This document shows, in pieces, positions 1 through 11,071 of a DNA stretch of 47,500 bases. The position numbers were made by a program, and so were the translations under genes. Numbering within the stretch: position 1 is the stretch's first letter; every line of letters starts with the position of its first letter. The notes under the pieces are model-generated. The model made no database searches. It was given only the letters and a program-made list of their open reading frames with translations, and had not been told where the DNA came from. Source of the DNA: Mesostigma viride (Eukaryota; Streptophyta; Mesostigmatophyceae; Mesostigmatales; Mesostigmataceae); contig RPFO01001812.1 in the NCBI GenBank assembly GCA_009746045.1, positions 200,001-247,500 of the forward strand. Reading direction: 5' to 3'.

Positions 1-248
1 ACTTTACCACAACAACACAAGCCCACATCAGCTGCAGGCACATAAATAAATAGACAGGAACAGGCATGTCAAAGTGCCTGTTGCCTGGTGGACATATGTA
101 CAGAATGGTACACTGAGGCAAGTCATCAAATCAACTTCCGACAGACAGCATTTGCATGTCAAGACCACCAAGTTATACGAACTTCACAAGGCTATGGTGG
201 TGTTTAAAAAAACACCATGTGATGGGTGAGATATCCAGATACAAGTGC
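1..248. other. Downstream flank of the H1 gene
   Basis: This stretch follows the H1 stop codon and should hold its 3' UTR and polyadenylation region. I find no open reading frame with recognisable content and no clear AATAAA or TGTAA signal in the H1 direction. Confidence 0.4.
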
Positions 249-1140
249 TTAAGAAGCAGGTGCAGCTGGTGCCTTGGGAGCCTTGGGGGCCTTGGCCTTC
301 TTCGGGGCCGCTGCCTTCTTGGCTGGAGACTTCTTTGGCTTGGCAGCCTTGGGAGCCTTAGGGGCCTTGGCCTTCTTTGGGGTGGCCTTCTTGGCAGGGG
401 ACTTCTTCACCTTGGGGGCCTTCGGAGCCGCGGCCTTCTTCGGCTTGGCAGCCTTCTTGGGAGTGGAGGCAGCCGGCTTAGGTGCCGCTGGAGCAGCAGC
501 CTTCTTTGGGGCCGCAGCCTTCTTGGGCTTCTTGGCCTTGGCTTCCTTCTTTGGCTTGGCAGGAGCCTTAAGCTTGTCGCTGGCCTTGTAGCTGTTCTTG
601 ACCTTCACCAGGAGACCGGTCTTGACGAGGTTCTGGACCATAGCGAATGAGGAAAAAGCGCAATCGGAAATAGACCAACGTCAACACAGGTAGAAGCTTG
701 CAAAGGAATATGCATATTTCGCTGGCAGATAAGACATCCATTCAATGCAGAACGAGAATGGCGAAGGGCGCGCAGACGATAAAAATTACCTTGAGCTGGG
801 TGCTCAAGGTCTTCTTGAAGTTAGCGGGCAGCTTGTAGGCGCTCTCAAGGTATTTGGCGATGGCGGGCTGGCTGTAGGATGCAATCCAGGCAACAGCAGA
901 GCAAAATAATCACAAACAGTTAGCTATAGCGGGCCCAAACAAAGCGCTACCAATTAACGATGCAAACTCGACCATAACCGGCACGAAAATTTGAATTGTA
1001 AGCGCGGCAAATTACCTTGAGCCATTGCGCTCCTTCAAAGAGGCAAGGGCATCCTTCACCATCGTAGCATAGGCGGGATGGCTAGGAGCAGCCTTAGGCG
1101 CAGAGGCCTTCTTGGCGGCTTTGGCAGGCGTGGTAGACAT
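249..1140 (-). CDS. Linker histone H1, three exons
   Basis: Linker histone that binds nucleosomal linker DNA and compacts chromatin in the nucleus. Exons on the minus strand are 1140-1016, 871-790 and 632-249. They join in frame at GT-AG borders (125+82+384 nt) to give 196 residues. The start is the first ATG of exon 1 (MSTTPAKAAKKASAP). Residues about 20-88 form the winged-helix globular domain (SHPAYATMVKDAL, LKERNGSSQPAIAKYL, NLVKTGLLVKVKNSYK). The remaining tail is almost only Lys, Ala and Pro, with SPAKK and TPKK motifs that are typical CDK and DNA-binding sites. The length is normal for H1. Presence of introns, and the expected polyadenylation, separate it from replication-type core histone genes. 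It lies head to head with a histone chaperone gene. The exon 3 acceptor was placed just after an in-frame ATG, because the conserved H1 alignment requires it to join exon 2 at QLK/NLV. Confidence 0.93.
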
Positions 1141-1228
1141 GGCTAAGGATAGGGTGGAGACAAGGAGGCGCAGAGCTTCGTCTACGAAAGTGACGTCCGT
1201 GATTATTCGCTCCGAGGCTAAGTCCCTA

Positions 1229-1235
1229 ATTTATA
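1229..1235 (-). promoter_or_regulatory. TATA-like box for H1
   Basis: TATAAAT on the minus strand, about 90 bp upstream of the H1 start codon, with GC-rich sequence on both sides. Position and sequence suit a core promoter TATA element. The transcription start itself is not visible. Confidence 0.5.
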
Positions 1236-1694
1236 CCGGGCCTGGAGAACCAAGGGGTGGGGAGAAAGAGGGGTGACCCCTGCGCACAGGAAACGGGGGT
1301 TTTCTCGACCACGTCCAATCAGAATCCTCCGTTTAAGTTCCCCGGCTCGAGCCTCAGGAAATTTGGAACTCAAACGCACGTGCGCCGCGCCCCCTTCGAG
1401 CCCGGGCGTTAATTCGTGACCGATCGTTTGAACTTTCAGTCCGTTGAAAATTCGCAAGGAAAAGGGCCGACTCCTTTCGTTGACGCGCGCATTGGTGCAA
1501 AAATCGGCGCTGCGGGCCTCGACGCACGGTTACCCTGAAGGGATGTGTGGCAGCCACTACCGTACTGTAAGAAAATTGAAGACGCCAAATTATGGCGGGA
1601 GAAATAATGGCGCGCAAAGCGCGCGCTGTGCGCACTGCGCAGAACGACGTCGTGCACTCGTGATTGCCCCATTTGCCGAGCCCTGGGGTTCGTG

Positions 1695-1700
1695 CACGTG
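1695..1700. promoter_or_regulatory. CACGTG G-box
   Basis: Palindromic CACGTG about 60 bp upstream of the NASP start codon. This is the classic bHLH/bZIP core in plants and algae. Function here is inferred only from position. Confidence 0.3.
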
Positions 1701-1760
1701 AATTCTTGCGAATTTTACAGTTTTGTGACTCCCTTCTCGCCTCTCTAGCAGCGCAAAAAT

Positions 1761-4700
1761 ATGGACACCTCGGCAATAGATCCGGGAAATCATGACGCGG
1801 GTAACCGTGGAAAGGCGGTGCAAGTGACGTTGTCCGCGCTGGAGCAAGCAGAATTGGACTATGAAGCTGGGGTGGCTGCCATCCGCAGCGACGACCTCGA
1901 TAAGGCAATAGACTTGCTGGGGAAATGTCTCGAAACGATGTATGTGCCGAAGCATGGCTCCCGCTATCTCCCCCTGACATGACTCGTATGTAGGGCGAAC
2001 TGTTGCTTTTGAGACATGGCCGGAATGATACTGTCTGCATGGCATAACTTTGGGCATGACACACCCGTGTTTTTTTTAGAGAGGCGTATCTCGACCTCTC
2101 CTGTACGCCGTTTTTGACAGCGCGCACCTACATGTTCTCCCCTTGAATATTTGTGCTGGGGAAAGGGGGCAAATGGGAATAGGGAGGACGAGGGAACAGC
2201 GGTACTACACTCGTTCATTCATTCTCATGCCTCCGTTGGGAGGGCCACGGGGTACAAACTGTTTAAATAGGTAGGTAGGCCGTTTCTTATTTAATGCCTT
2301 TCTCTTCTTGCCTCTTCTCGTTCCATGTTGAGACCATCTCCCCCACACCTCCTGCCCCAAGGCTCTTCGTGCCCCCTTCCCCGACACAGTGGCACAGTTC
2401 CCTGCCCTTTGTGCATCCATCACTCCACGTCCATCTTCCGCACTTCTGGCACACCTCCTCAACCCGCGGCCTCTCCCTCCCTCACACACTCAACAGTTCC
2501 TGTTAAGCCATCCCGTCAAACTATAACATGAATTCCTTACCCCCTACTCAAAAGATGCTGCCTCCGTCACATTGCACGGGCGGCCTTGTGTTGAGGAATC
2601 GGAGAAAAGAACTGGAACATGTCTCGGCATTCCCACCGCAACATGTGGCAGGGCCCCACAGCAACCCCCGCATGCTCCCCATGCCTCCCTGCCTCGTCCC
2701 TACCACGGTTGTTCATGTGGTTGACCCCGCGGGCCCTCTCTTTCTATTATTTTGTATTGCCTTGCCTGCATGCCCGTGTGGGCTATCCTCCTCCCCCTGT
2801 ACACCTCACCACCCCTTTCTCCATTGCTCCCCGTCTTGGTGACGTCTTCCCCACTTGTCCGATCCTTTTCCCACTCTAGCTTTACTCCCTCTCCCTCTTG
2901 CACCCCATGCTGCCCCTCCCTTTTGCACCCCATGCTGCCCCTCCCTTTTGCACCCCATGCTGCCGCTCCCTTTTGCACCCCACGCTGCCGCTCCCTTTTG
3001 CACCCCATGCTGCCCCTCCCTTTTCACCCCATGCTGCCCCTCCCTTTTCACCCCATGCTGCCCCTCCCCTTCCTTTTCATTACTCCTCCTTCCCGCCTAT
3101 GTCTACTTACCCTTACTGCCGCGGCTCGTTCCGTTACTGGCCCCCCTGCCTCGCGCATTGCCTGTGAGCTGCATTTGCACCGCCATCCCTTCCATTTGCC
3201 CCCCTATGCTTATGGTCATCCCCATCCCTACCATATGCCTCATTATGCCTCGTATTAATTAATTAATTCATGAATAAGCACGTGACTGCGTCACGTGGGT
3301 GCCAATACAGAGTAAAGGAACCTTCAACCCTATATACACAACGAGAAGGAGGGAGGGCGCCCGGCTTCTCTCACTTCCACAAGTGGGCAGGCCACAGAGC
3401 GCTCTCTCCACAGCACGGTGCCGGAGCGCAACCCTGTGGGTGCAATACAACCATGCAATACCATAGGTAGGCTGACGCATAACTTATGCCTCATATGCCC
3501 CTACCCTCAACCCCTTATGCCCAGTACGCTGCATGCCCCGTACTGCCCCTTATGCCCCGTACATCCCCAGGGTGGGCCACTATGGGGAGGAGGCGGGCGA
3601 GTGCGCGCGTGTTTACCTCAAGTATGGGTCTGCCCTCTTCTACAAGGCACAAGCCGACAGCGACGTCTTTGGGGACTCCATCAGCGCCAAGGCTGTGCGG
3701 GACAAGGAGGAGGCTGCCCGGCGTGCTGCTGAAGGTAGGGTGTCTCGGGGGACTGTCGCTGAGATAGCCAGCACAGGCTTGGCATTACCATAGTACAGTG
3801 ACCGTGGCCCTTGGCATCCATCAAACAGCCAGCGCTGGGGAACCCTGTCGATGGCAAGCTGGATGCGGGGATCATTGGAATGGTGGTAGTTGCGCGGCGG
3901 CTTGGTGGCCAGTGAGAGCAGTGAGAGCAGAGGGGCCCGCGCCATCCACAACAAATGCCACCCCCGCGTCGACACTCTCTTTGACAGTTGGCACACTGGC
4001 GATTGCCCGCATGCATAGTACGGCAGTTTCATTTTCAAGCCCTTTCCGAAGCCCATTAGGAAGTAAGCCCATCATGTGTGACAAGCAATACCAGGCGCTT
4101 GTGCGCCCACGCCTTTTGCGCGTATATTACTTGTGAGGGCAGCAGTAAGTGAAGCGGAGGCCCCTACTCGCACACTGTTGCTGCATGGGCAATAACTCAG
4201 GTGCCTGCACACACCTTCCCCCCCGGAGGTTTCCACACATGGGGCCGTCATGCTTCCGTGCCTTGTGGAAGTGGGGAATTAGCTCAGTCACGTCTCTCCG
4301 CCCCGATGCTTCTGTTAGTCCAACTCTGCTCGTGTCTGCGGTGGGTCTTCCCACTGGCTTTTGTCTCCCGACCCCGCTTCTGCCTATGCCAGCTGGCCTC
4401 ATCGAGGTCCCATATTGTTGCGTCGCATGCTGCATGCGCACAGAGTTCTTTTCGGTGGTATAGCGGTGTCCCACGCTCGCGGCACCGGGGCGATTTCCGT
4501 TTGTGTGATCCATCTGTGCACCTGAGTGCATGGAATAGGGTTGGGGATCGTGGCAGCTTCACTGCGAGATGGGCGCAGCTATTCCATGGCGATATATGGT
4601 ACAGTCATTACCGCGTTAAGTTGCGTTTTTTAAGGTTGGGTTACCGCGTTAAGTTGTGACGCCAAAGTTTGGGCGGCGACCGCAACTTAAACATCGGTGC

Positions 4701-7700
4701 CATCGCAACTTAACGCGGTAATGACTCAATTTGTAGGTGTCAGGCCATTTTTGGCCGCGCAGGAGGCCACTTTTTGCCAAGTCCGGACCCGCTATGTGGC
4801 CTCAGGCGGCAAAATACGCAAGCTTCAATGGCGCCAGACGGGACGGACGTCCCCGCCTCCCGGCCATTAGTGAAAATGCAACCTTGCAATTCCAATTAAT
4901 TTGCAGCCTGCGGACCGCGCTACATCAGTAGCATGCAGGGCGCACATGACGGCACATTTGTGGTATCAGTAAAACACAGGCACTCACGCCGGCACTGCGT
5001 GGCTGGCTGGCTGCACCCGGCGGGCGGCGTGTATTGCGGCAGCCCGCCTTACTAGTCACAAGAATCATGCCGAAGATACCTGGTATGTGAAAAACAGGAA
5101 AATGGACTTTTGGCGGCTTTGATCATGCTGCAGCTTGATTGGGCTTGACAAGAGCTGTCAAATGCTGCGTAGAGGTCCGTGAGAGGAGGAGGGGGTGGGA
5201 TGCTAGCCTAGTGCTACCCTTAAGTTGAGTAACCACGTTAAGTTGCGACGCCGAATTTTAGGCATTGATCGCAACTTAGCGCGGTGATGACTGTAGAAAA
5301 AATGCTAGTGGGCATGTTGGAAGTTGAGGCTATCGGCTGTTGGTTGGTAGTGAGGGGGGCAGAAGTGGCAGCTAATTTCTTCTTCTGCTAAGGTGTGGGT
5401 TTGAATTGCCAAGTTTATACCTCTGTAAGCGTACGCCTAGTGCGGTGATCGATGCCAAGTCTGCAAGTGCGAGAGACTTCATTCTCTTATGGTTACATTG
5501 TTTCCTTGTGTGGCTATGCTTGTATGACTCGTTGCTGCTGCCTGCCCCCCTCAGAGGAGGAAGATGAGGACGAGGACGAGGGCGACGACAAAGGGGACGA
5601 CAAGGGGGAGGAAGAAATCGGTGGAGAGGACGGGGGGGAGGAGCCCGAGGGCAGCGACATGGAGCTCGCGTGGGACATGCTGGAGGTGGCACGCAAGATC
5701 TACAGCAAGCAGCCGGCACGCACGCTGGAGGAGGGCGACACGCTGTCCAAGCTCGCCGAGGTGTCCATGGAGAGAGGTGGGCGTGGGGATTTGTGGGTAC
5801 TGGTGTGGGTGTGGTCATGGGCAGGGGCGAGGGAGACTTTGTTGTGTGTTTGTTGCGGCGCGCCAGTAGTTGCTCCCGCTTGCCCCCAAACCCACCCCTC
5901 TTGCTTGTGCAGCAGTCGACTTGCAGCCATACACTTGGCCTCTGTCTGCATCTGTGTGTTTTGCGCAGCCCTGCCATCTATTTGTACTAAAGCTGTCTGT
6001 GTGGACCACTCCTATTTTTGTGTGCCACATATCTCTGCGTGCACGGCTCCTGCCGGTGCGGACGCGTGCATATGCCGGCGCGGTCTGTGTGTGCCACTCA
6101 TGTCTGCGTGGATGCACTCCTATCTCTGCGGCCACACTCTTACCTCTGTGTGTGTGTGCGCGCTCCCACAGAGGACTGGGCGCGCAGCATCGAGGATTGC
6201 GAGGCATCGCTGGCCATCTACCGGCAGCTGCTGCCTCCCATCGACCGTCGCATCGCTGACGTGTATCCATCCCCGCCGCGTTGATGCTCTTTTGATGTCA
6301 TCATCGCTGCCGGTTCTCCTTCCGTAGGGTCCCGCGTGCCTTTCTTGTCTCTTTTGAAACCAGCGGTATGTATTCCCGTGCCAATTGTATGGAAGTCGTG
6401 AAGCCCTGTCACCAAACTAGTTGAGCGTGTTGTTAGGAAGAGGAAGTGCTGCAGCCTGCCAGGGCGGGAAAGCGCCTTACAGAGAGGGCAATGGGTGTCA
6501 TCCGCAAGACAGTGAGAATGATTCGGCTCAACTTTACTATGACCCATTCCATGATGGCCCGGATCAACCTCCCCAGAAGCAGGGGAACCGGGCAGGCAGG
6601 GCGACCGCTTCTGACCCGAGAAGGAACGCATGGAGCAGCGCAGGAGAAACGAACACTCCCTCCCTACGTGAAAGTTATCTAGACGTGGCCAGTTTGGTCC
6701 CTGTTTGTCGATCTCGTTGTTTCCCGGCCAACTATTTGTGCTCTGGACTGTAGTCAGCACGCCGCTGCGGACGGCAATGCCTTGTCATGGGATGTTGCCA
6801 CCAGCATCAGTATGTGGGGACCTCTTCGCTGCACGATTGCTGGGAAGCCTCTAAATAGAGTTTCTTTCCCCTCGAAAAGAACATAAATTGCCTTAACTCC
6901 CTCATTGTCTCCCTTCCCTTCCCTCCCCCCCCATTCCGCCAACCCCGTGCAACATACCATGATGCGCGACTCGTGTGCATGTCCCTTGTGCCTTTGTGGC
7001 ATCCACGCATCCTGGATGGATGGCCCATGCGCACCCTGGCAATCTGTTTCTACGTTCGCCCGTCACCACGCCAGCCTGTTCCGCATGACGCTGGCCCTCG
7101 AAAACGACAAGGATGTGCGCGCGGTGCAGACCTGCTCTGAGACGGTGGCGGTGTTCGAGATGCGGCTCACCCACATGAGGAATGTGCTGGCGGGCAACAC
7201 GGAGGGCAACAGCGCGACCACCCGCCCGGATGGCAGCAGCGCGATGGGGGAGGTCACCAGGGAGCAGGCCGAGAGGGAGGTGACGGACCTGACTGAAATC
7301 CTCGCCGACTTGAGGGAAAAGGTGAGCTGGTGTGTGGGGTGACGTGAGATAGTTATGGGGGCGCCACGGTCTTGGCAATAGCTGACATGGCATTGTGTGG
7401 ATGCATGCGGGCAGAAGTAGGATGCCTTTGTCTGCCGAGCTCATTCCGTTCATGACGCTCTCAGAGGGTTGTCCGCAGTAGGAGATCCCACTGGCATCCG
7501 GAGCGCATGTGAATGCAGGTGGCGAAATCACACAAGCGATTATCAAGCAGTGTACCTGGGAAGCAATGCATACATGGAGGCACGGATAGGGTTCATCTTT
7601 ACCACAGGACACTACAGTACTGTGCAATAGTTACAGTACACCCGCGTGTGCCGGCGTAAGGCTACTCGACGGAAGTCTCGCGCGGACTGCGCTCCTCCTC

Positions 7701-9107
7701 CTGTCCCTGGTGACGAGCTGTGTTACTAACCACGACGTGTCACTATCGTGCACGCAGGAAGCGGAGCTGCGCGAACAGCCCCCAACCAAGTCCGGCTCAA
7801 GCATGCAAGCGCTCAAGGAGGCATGCCCGGAGCTCGCCGCACAGCTCGAGGGGGGCATTGCCTCGCTCAAGCAGATCTTCACCGCGATGGCGGGCGGACC
7901 AGCCGTGCCCCCCGCTACCGAGGAAGCAGGTGCAGACGCCAGCAAAGAAAACGTGCAGGCAGAGGCAGCCGTAGCGGCCAGCGCGCCGGCGCCAGTGGCG
8001 TCGGTGAGCATTGGCTTTGGCGCGCCAGCGGCCACGGTCGCGGGCGGCAAGCCAGTGGTGGTCACAGATCTGGGAGTGGTTGGGCGTGGGCGAAATCGTG
8101 TCACGCTGCAACCGGTGGCACTGCCCAATGGCAACACCAAGGTGGGTCCGGGAGGGGGCAAGTGTTCACGGTGTGAGGTCAGGGTGTGTGGGCAGGCTGT
8201 TTGTGTCCTGTGCTGGTGGCGAGAATGTTTTTTCTGTCTAACCCTGCTAGCAACAAGGATGTCCTGTTTTCGCAGGCCCTAATATACTGGAGGCTCTTGC
8301 TACTCTCAGGCTTGTTGAAGCCTGCCGTCTTCAGCATGTGTGCCGTTTGCAAGCATGCGTGCCGTTCGCAAGACTCCAGTGAATGCCTTCATACATCGGT
8401 TTGTGCGCCAGTGTTGCGTTGGCTCGTCATGCAACGCCTACCTGTGCCATCCCTTCCCGGGGTTACTGCAAAGTGATCGTGTCAGCTGTCACCTCCCCGC
8501 CCTGTGCTGCACCCCCCGCATGCCTGACTCGTGCCCTGCTCGTGGGGTCATCCACCACCAGCACAGCACCCGGTGTTGTCATGTTCAATTCTTGTCGATA
8601 CTCCTCGCGGCCATCCCCCGCATGCCTGACTCGTGCCCTGCTCGTATGGTCATCCACCACCAGCACAGCACCCGGTGTGGTCATGTTCGATTCTTGTCGA
8701 TACTCCTCGCGGCCATCACCCGCATGACACCACCATGAATGTTTGTCATCCCCGATGCCTCAAACCCCCGATGCCTCAAATGTGGCATTTTCTGACGGCC
8801 ATCACCCTCACGATGCCCGCCATTCACCGAGGCATGCTTGTCGTCATCGATAGATGCCCCGTGCTTGTCGTCATCGATGCATGCCTCATTCTTGCCATTC
8901 CCCTCATGATGCCCCGTGCTTGTCGTCATCGATGGATGCCTCATGCTTTCTCATGACCAACGGATGCCTCAGGAGGAGCCCACGGCACCCGTTCCAAAGC
9001 GCCGGACGTTGGACGACATGATGGGTGGCGGCGACAAGACGGCCATAGAGACGAGCATCGGGTTTGGTGCCCCGGCCGAAGCGGATGCCAAGAAGCCAAA
9101 GTGCTAA
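1761..9107 (+). CDS. NASP/Sim3/Hif1-type SHNi-TPR histone chaperone, seven exons
   Basis: Nuclear chaperone of the N1/N2 family. Members bind H3-H4 dimers, and NASP was first described as a linker-histone binder. Exons are 1761-1939, 3571-3734, 5555-5776, 6172-6262, 7075-7321, 7758-8141 and 8973-9107. All borders are GT-AG, phases agree throughout, and the sum is 1422 nt, giving 473 residues. TPR helices run from about residue 27 (LEQAELDYEAGVAAI) through the signature GECARVYLKYGSALFYKAQ. An Asp/Glu-rich insertion at about 115-145 interrupts the TPRs, as is typical of the family. TPRs resume with LAWDMLEVARKIY and DWARSIEDCEASLAIYRQLL. The C-terminal part has a DLGVVGRGRNRV motif shared with plant and fungal NASP and a basic PKRRT patch likely to be an NLS. 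SIGFGAPA occurs twice (exons 6 and 7). The exon 4 donor was set at 6262, not 6260, to keep phase into exon 5. Introns are large and hold repeats and mobile elements. Confidence 0.88.
2896..3075 (+). repeat. 25-bp minisatellite in NASP intron 1
   Basis: About seven copies of a unit containing TTGCACCCCATGCTGCCCCT, with ttg starts at 2898, 2923 and 2948. The last copies are 2 bp shorter. It is C/T-rich on the transcribed strand. Open frames here are a by-product of the repeat. Confidence 0.85.
3262..3475 (+). mobile_element. SINE-like dispersed repeat, copy A (NASP intron 1)
   Basis: About 210 bp beginning in a TTAATTAATTAA tract, followed by the hairpin CACGTGACTGCGTCACGTG and a body (GGGTGCCAATACAGAGTA, CAACCCTATATACACAACGA, GGCAGGCCACAGAGCGCTCT, GTGGGTGCAATACA) that recurs at 10195-10410. 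No coding capacity and no clear pol III A/B boxes, so SINE or short non-autonomous element is the most that can be said. Confidence 0.55.
4603..4726. mobile_element. MITE-like element with 23-bp perfect terminal inverted repeats
   Basis: The left end (4603-4625) begins AGTCATTACCGCGTTAAG. The right end (4704-4726) is its exact reverse complement. The interior has a further partial copy of the same motif (GTTACCGCGTTAAGTTG). The whole 124 bp can fold back on itself. No target-site duplication is clear. It lies in NASP intron 2. Confidence 0.7.
5226..5291. mobile_element. Degenerate second copy of the MITE-like element
   Basis: GAGTAACCACGTTAAGTTGC at the left and CGCAACTTAGCGCGGTGATG at the right are imperfect inverted repeats. 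They match the ends of the element at 4603-4726 but are shorter and mutated. Same NASP intron. Confidence 0.6.
8516..8719 (+). repeat. 102-bp direct repeat in NASP intron 6
   Basis: Two tandem copies beginning CCGCATGCCTGACTCGTGCC, at 8516 and 8618, with a third partial start at 8720. Further downstream (8834-8945) the phrase GCTTGTCGTCATCGAT recurs three times. All lie in the last NASP intron. Confidence 0.8.
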
Positions 9108-10194
9108 GCCACCATTTCTGGCCCTGTAGTTTTGCAAGGGAGCCACTTTTGTTATTCGCGGCAACTTCTGCGCCTACCTGGGTGATTGGATTGCTGTGAT
9201 GCCATCAGGTGTCATCTGAGGAGTCCCTGGCTTGAGGAAAAAAGATGCGCGATTTGCGATGCGCGGTGTGCTGGCGGTATGGTTATGCATGCTATGTGGC
9301 CAAGGGCCGCACCAGTAACTGCTCAACTGGACACTTCTATGCTTCCCTGCATAGCGAGTAGGCCAAAAACATGTGCCAAGTGGCTTGGCTGTCTCGCTGT
9401 AATGCGACTTGGAAGGTTCCACGCGCGGTATGCAGGCGTCATGGGGCCCACAACGTCGACACCGCATGATGATACCACAGAGAGGCGGCCGTTTCGCCCA
9501 CTGCAGGCTCGAGGGCCCCGTGGGAACAGTCTTACCAGCGGACACCTGCCGCAGCCTGGCCCAGTCCTTCATAATGCGTATTTCTGAGGCAAATTCTGGG
9601 AAAACCCTGCCTGATAGCTTGTAGGGGCCACAGGGATCCCAGGGGAAAGAGACAGGATGCTCACGGCGTCCCGCAGGCTTGGGTGTACGGCAAGCAGATG
9701 GCTAGGGAACAATTTTGCAAAGATAGCAGGGCGTATCACAGAGACCGAGTCAACCCTGGCAGGTTGTCACGTCGCAGCCTGCACTGAGCTCCAGTGGTAG
9801 TCAGCAGGATGATGTTTAGGATGATGTACAGTGGCTATTGCTCAGTCTGACATGGGTTTTGACGAGGAAAAGGCCAGTAACCCCATGCCTAGGTGGCAAA
9901 GTTGCCATGTTGTAAGGTCCTTGAGTTGTGCGAGGGGTCAAATTTGTGCTCAGCCAAGAAAGGGCACCGATTATCTGAGCAATCAAGTTCTATACGTGAG
10001 TAGCTGCCATGTTGCTTTCACCTAAGACATAGCTAACCTATCATGGACTTATGTCTGTATCATCTCACATGCATGCATGATTGTTAGGCTTCATAATAAT
10101 GATTGATCTCTGTCCACATTCTTCCTAGGGCTATCCCTATTATTAACGAAATAGTGCTCACATTAGATGCAACGGCTGGCGTGCATGCATGCCA
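9108..10194. other. NASP downstream flank, no gene recognised
   Basis: Holds the NASP 3' UTR and about 1 kb of sequence with no motif-bearing frame. A 132-codon frame on the minus strand (9174-9572) shows no similarity I recognise and no exon neighbours. Confidence 0.4.
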
Positions 10195-10410
10195 TCGTAC
10201 GTTCATTAATGAATGCGCGTCATGCACGTGGGTGCCAATACAAAGTACTGGAACCTCCAACCCTATACACAACCCTATACACAACGAGGAGGGAGCTAGG
10301 CCTAGCTTCTCTAACTGCCCCAGGTGAGCGGCAGGCCACAGAACGCTCTCTCCGCATCGATCACGATGGTGCGGGCGCAACTGTGGGTGCAATACGTGCG
10401 TTGATCCTAG
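10195..10410 (+). mobile_element. SINE-like dispersed repeat, copy B
   Basis: Matches 3262-3475 along its length: GTGGGTGCCAATACAAAGTA, AACCCTATACACAACGAGGA, GGCAGGCCACAGAACGCTCT and GTGGGTGCAATAC in the same order. It also has an internal duplication of ACCCTATACACA. It starts at ATTAAT instead of a long TTAA tract. Confidence 0.55.
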
Positions 10411-10482
10411 GTACACTTTTTGAAAGGAGTGAAGAGCATTCCTCGCACCCTCCCACGTATGAATTTTTTCTTATATATCAAA

Positions 10483-10748
10483 GAGACAACCAGCACATGC
10501 AGGCCAGAAATCCGGAAGAGTCCGGACCATGATAAGCTCGAGCCTGCGTGCTGAACGTTTCTTATCGATCTGCGTTTGCACGAGTAGTTCAGGATGAATG
10601 GAGGTGGATATCAATGAGACAACCAGCGCAGGCCAGAAATCGGGAGAAGCCGGACCATGGTAGCTCGAGTCTGCCGGCCGTTATCTTATCGATCCGCGTT
10701 AAATTCGAGTCGATCGTTGAGGATGATAGTAGATATGAACGGAGATGG
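10483..10748 (+). repeat. Two diverged 133-bp tandem copies
   Basis: GAGACAACCAGC...CAGGCCAGAAATC...GGACCATG...CTCGAGYCTGC...TTATCGATCYGCGTT begins at 10483 and again at 10616. A fragment of the same unit (CAAAGAGACAAGCAGCGCAG) recurs at about 16426-16450, so the unit is also dispersed. Confidence 0.65.
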
Positions 10749-11071
10749 AAATCTGAAGCCTTGTTCAATGACATTATTGCCTGCTAATGGCCTAAGACAG
10801 CGACTAGATGACCTAGACGGTGGGGCTGGAAACATCTTGCTTGATCAGCCATGGCGTGTATTTCGAGACTAACTGGTCGCGAGTCTCTGGTAGGGAGGTG
10901 GATATGTGAAGTCGTCCAGTACTCCAGTTGCATGTAATGAAGAGCCACTAGCTGCCACCATGCGATAGATCGCTCTCCCGCCATATTTATGCATGAAAGT
11001 AATCACCCTCAATTGATGGAAATTTAAGTACCCTCCTCACGAGGAATCACTGGCCTTCAATGGAGCTACTA

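Larger units (their letters stand above)
1141..1760. promoter_or_regulatory. Shared H1/NASP divergent promoter region
   Basis: The 620 bp between the two start codons must hold the promoters of both genes. On the H1 side there is a TATA-like element. CCAAT pentamers occur in both directions (1315-1319 on plus, 1491-1495 on minus). The NASP-proximal half is CpG-rich, with GGCGCGCAAA at 1609-1618 and GGCGGGAGAAA at 1594-1604, both only near-consensus E2F-like sequences, and a CACGTG G-box at 1695-1700. No TATA element is obvious upstream of NASP. Which elements act is inference. Confidence 0.6.

Noticed and set aside
9174-9572. 132-codon minus-strand frame downstream of NASP
   Set aside because: No motif, no exon neighbours and low-quality composition. 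It overlaps the expected NASP 3' UTR.
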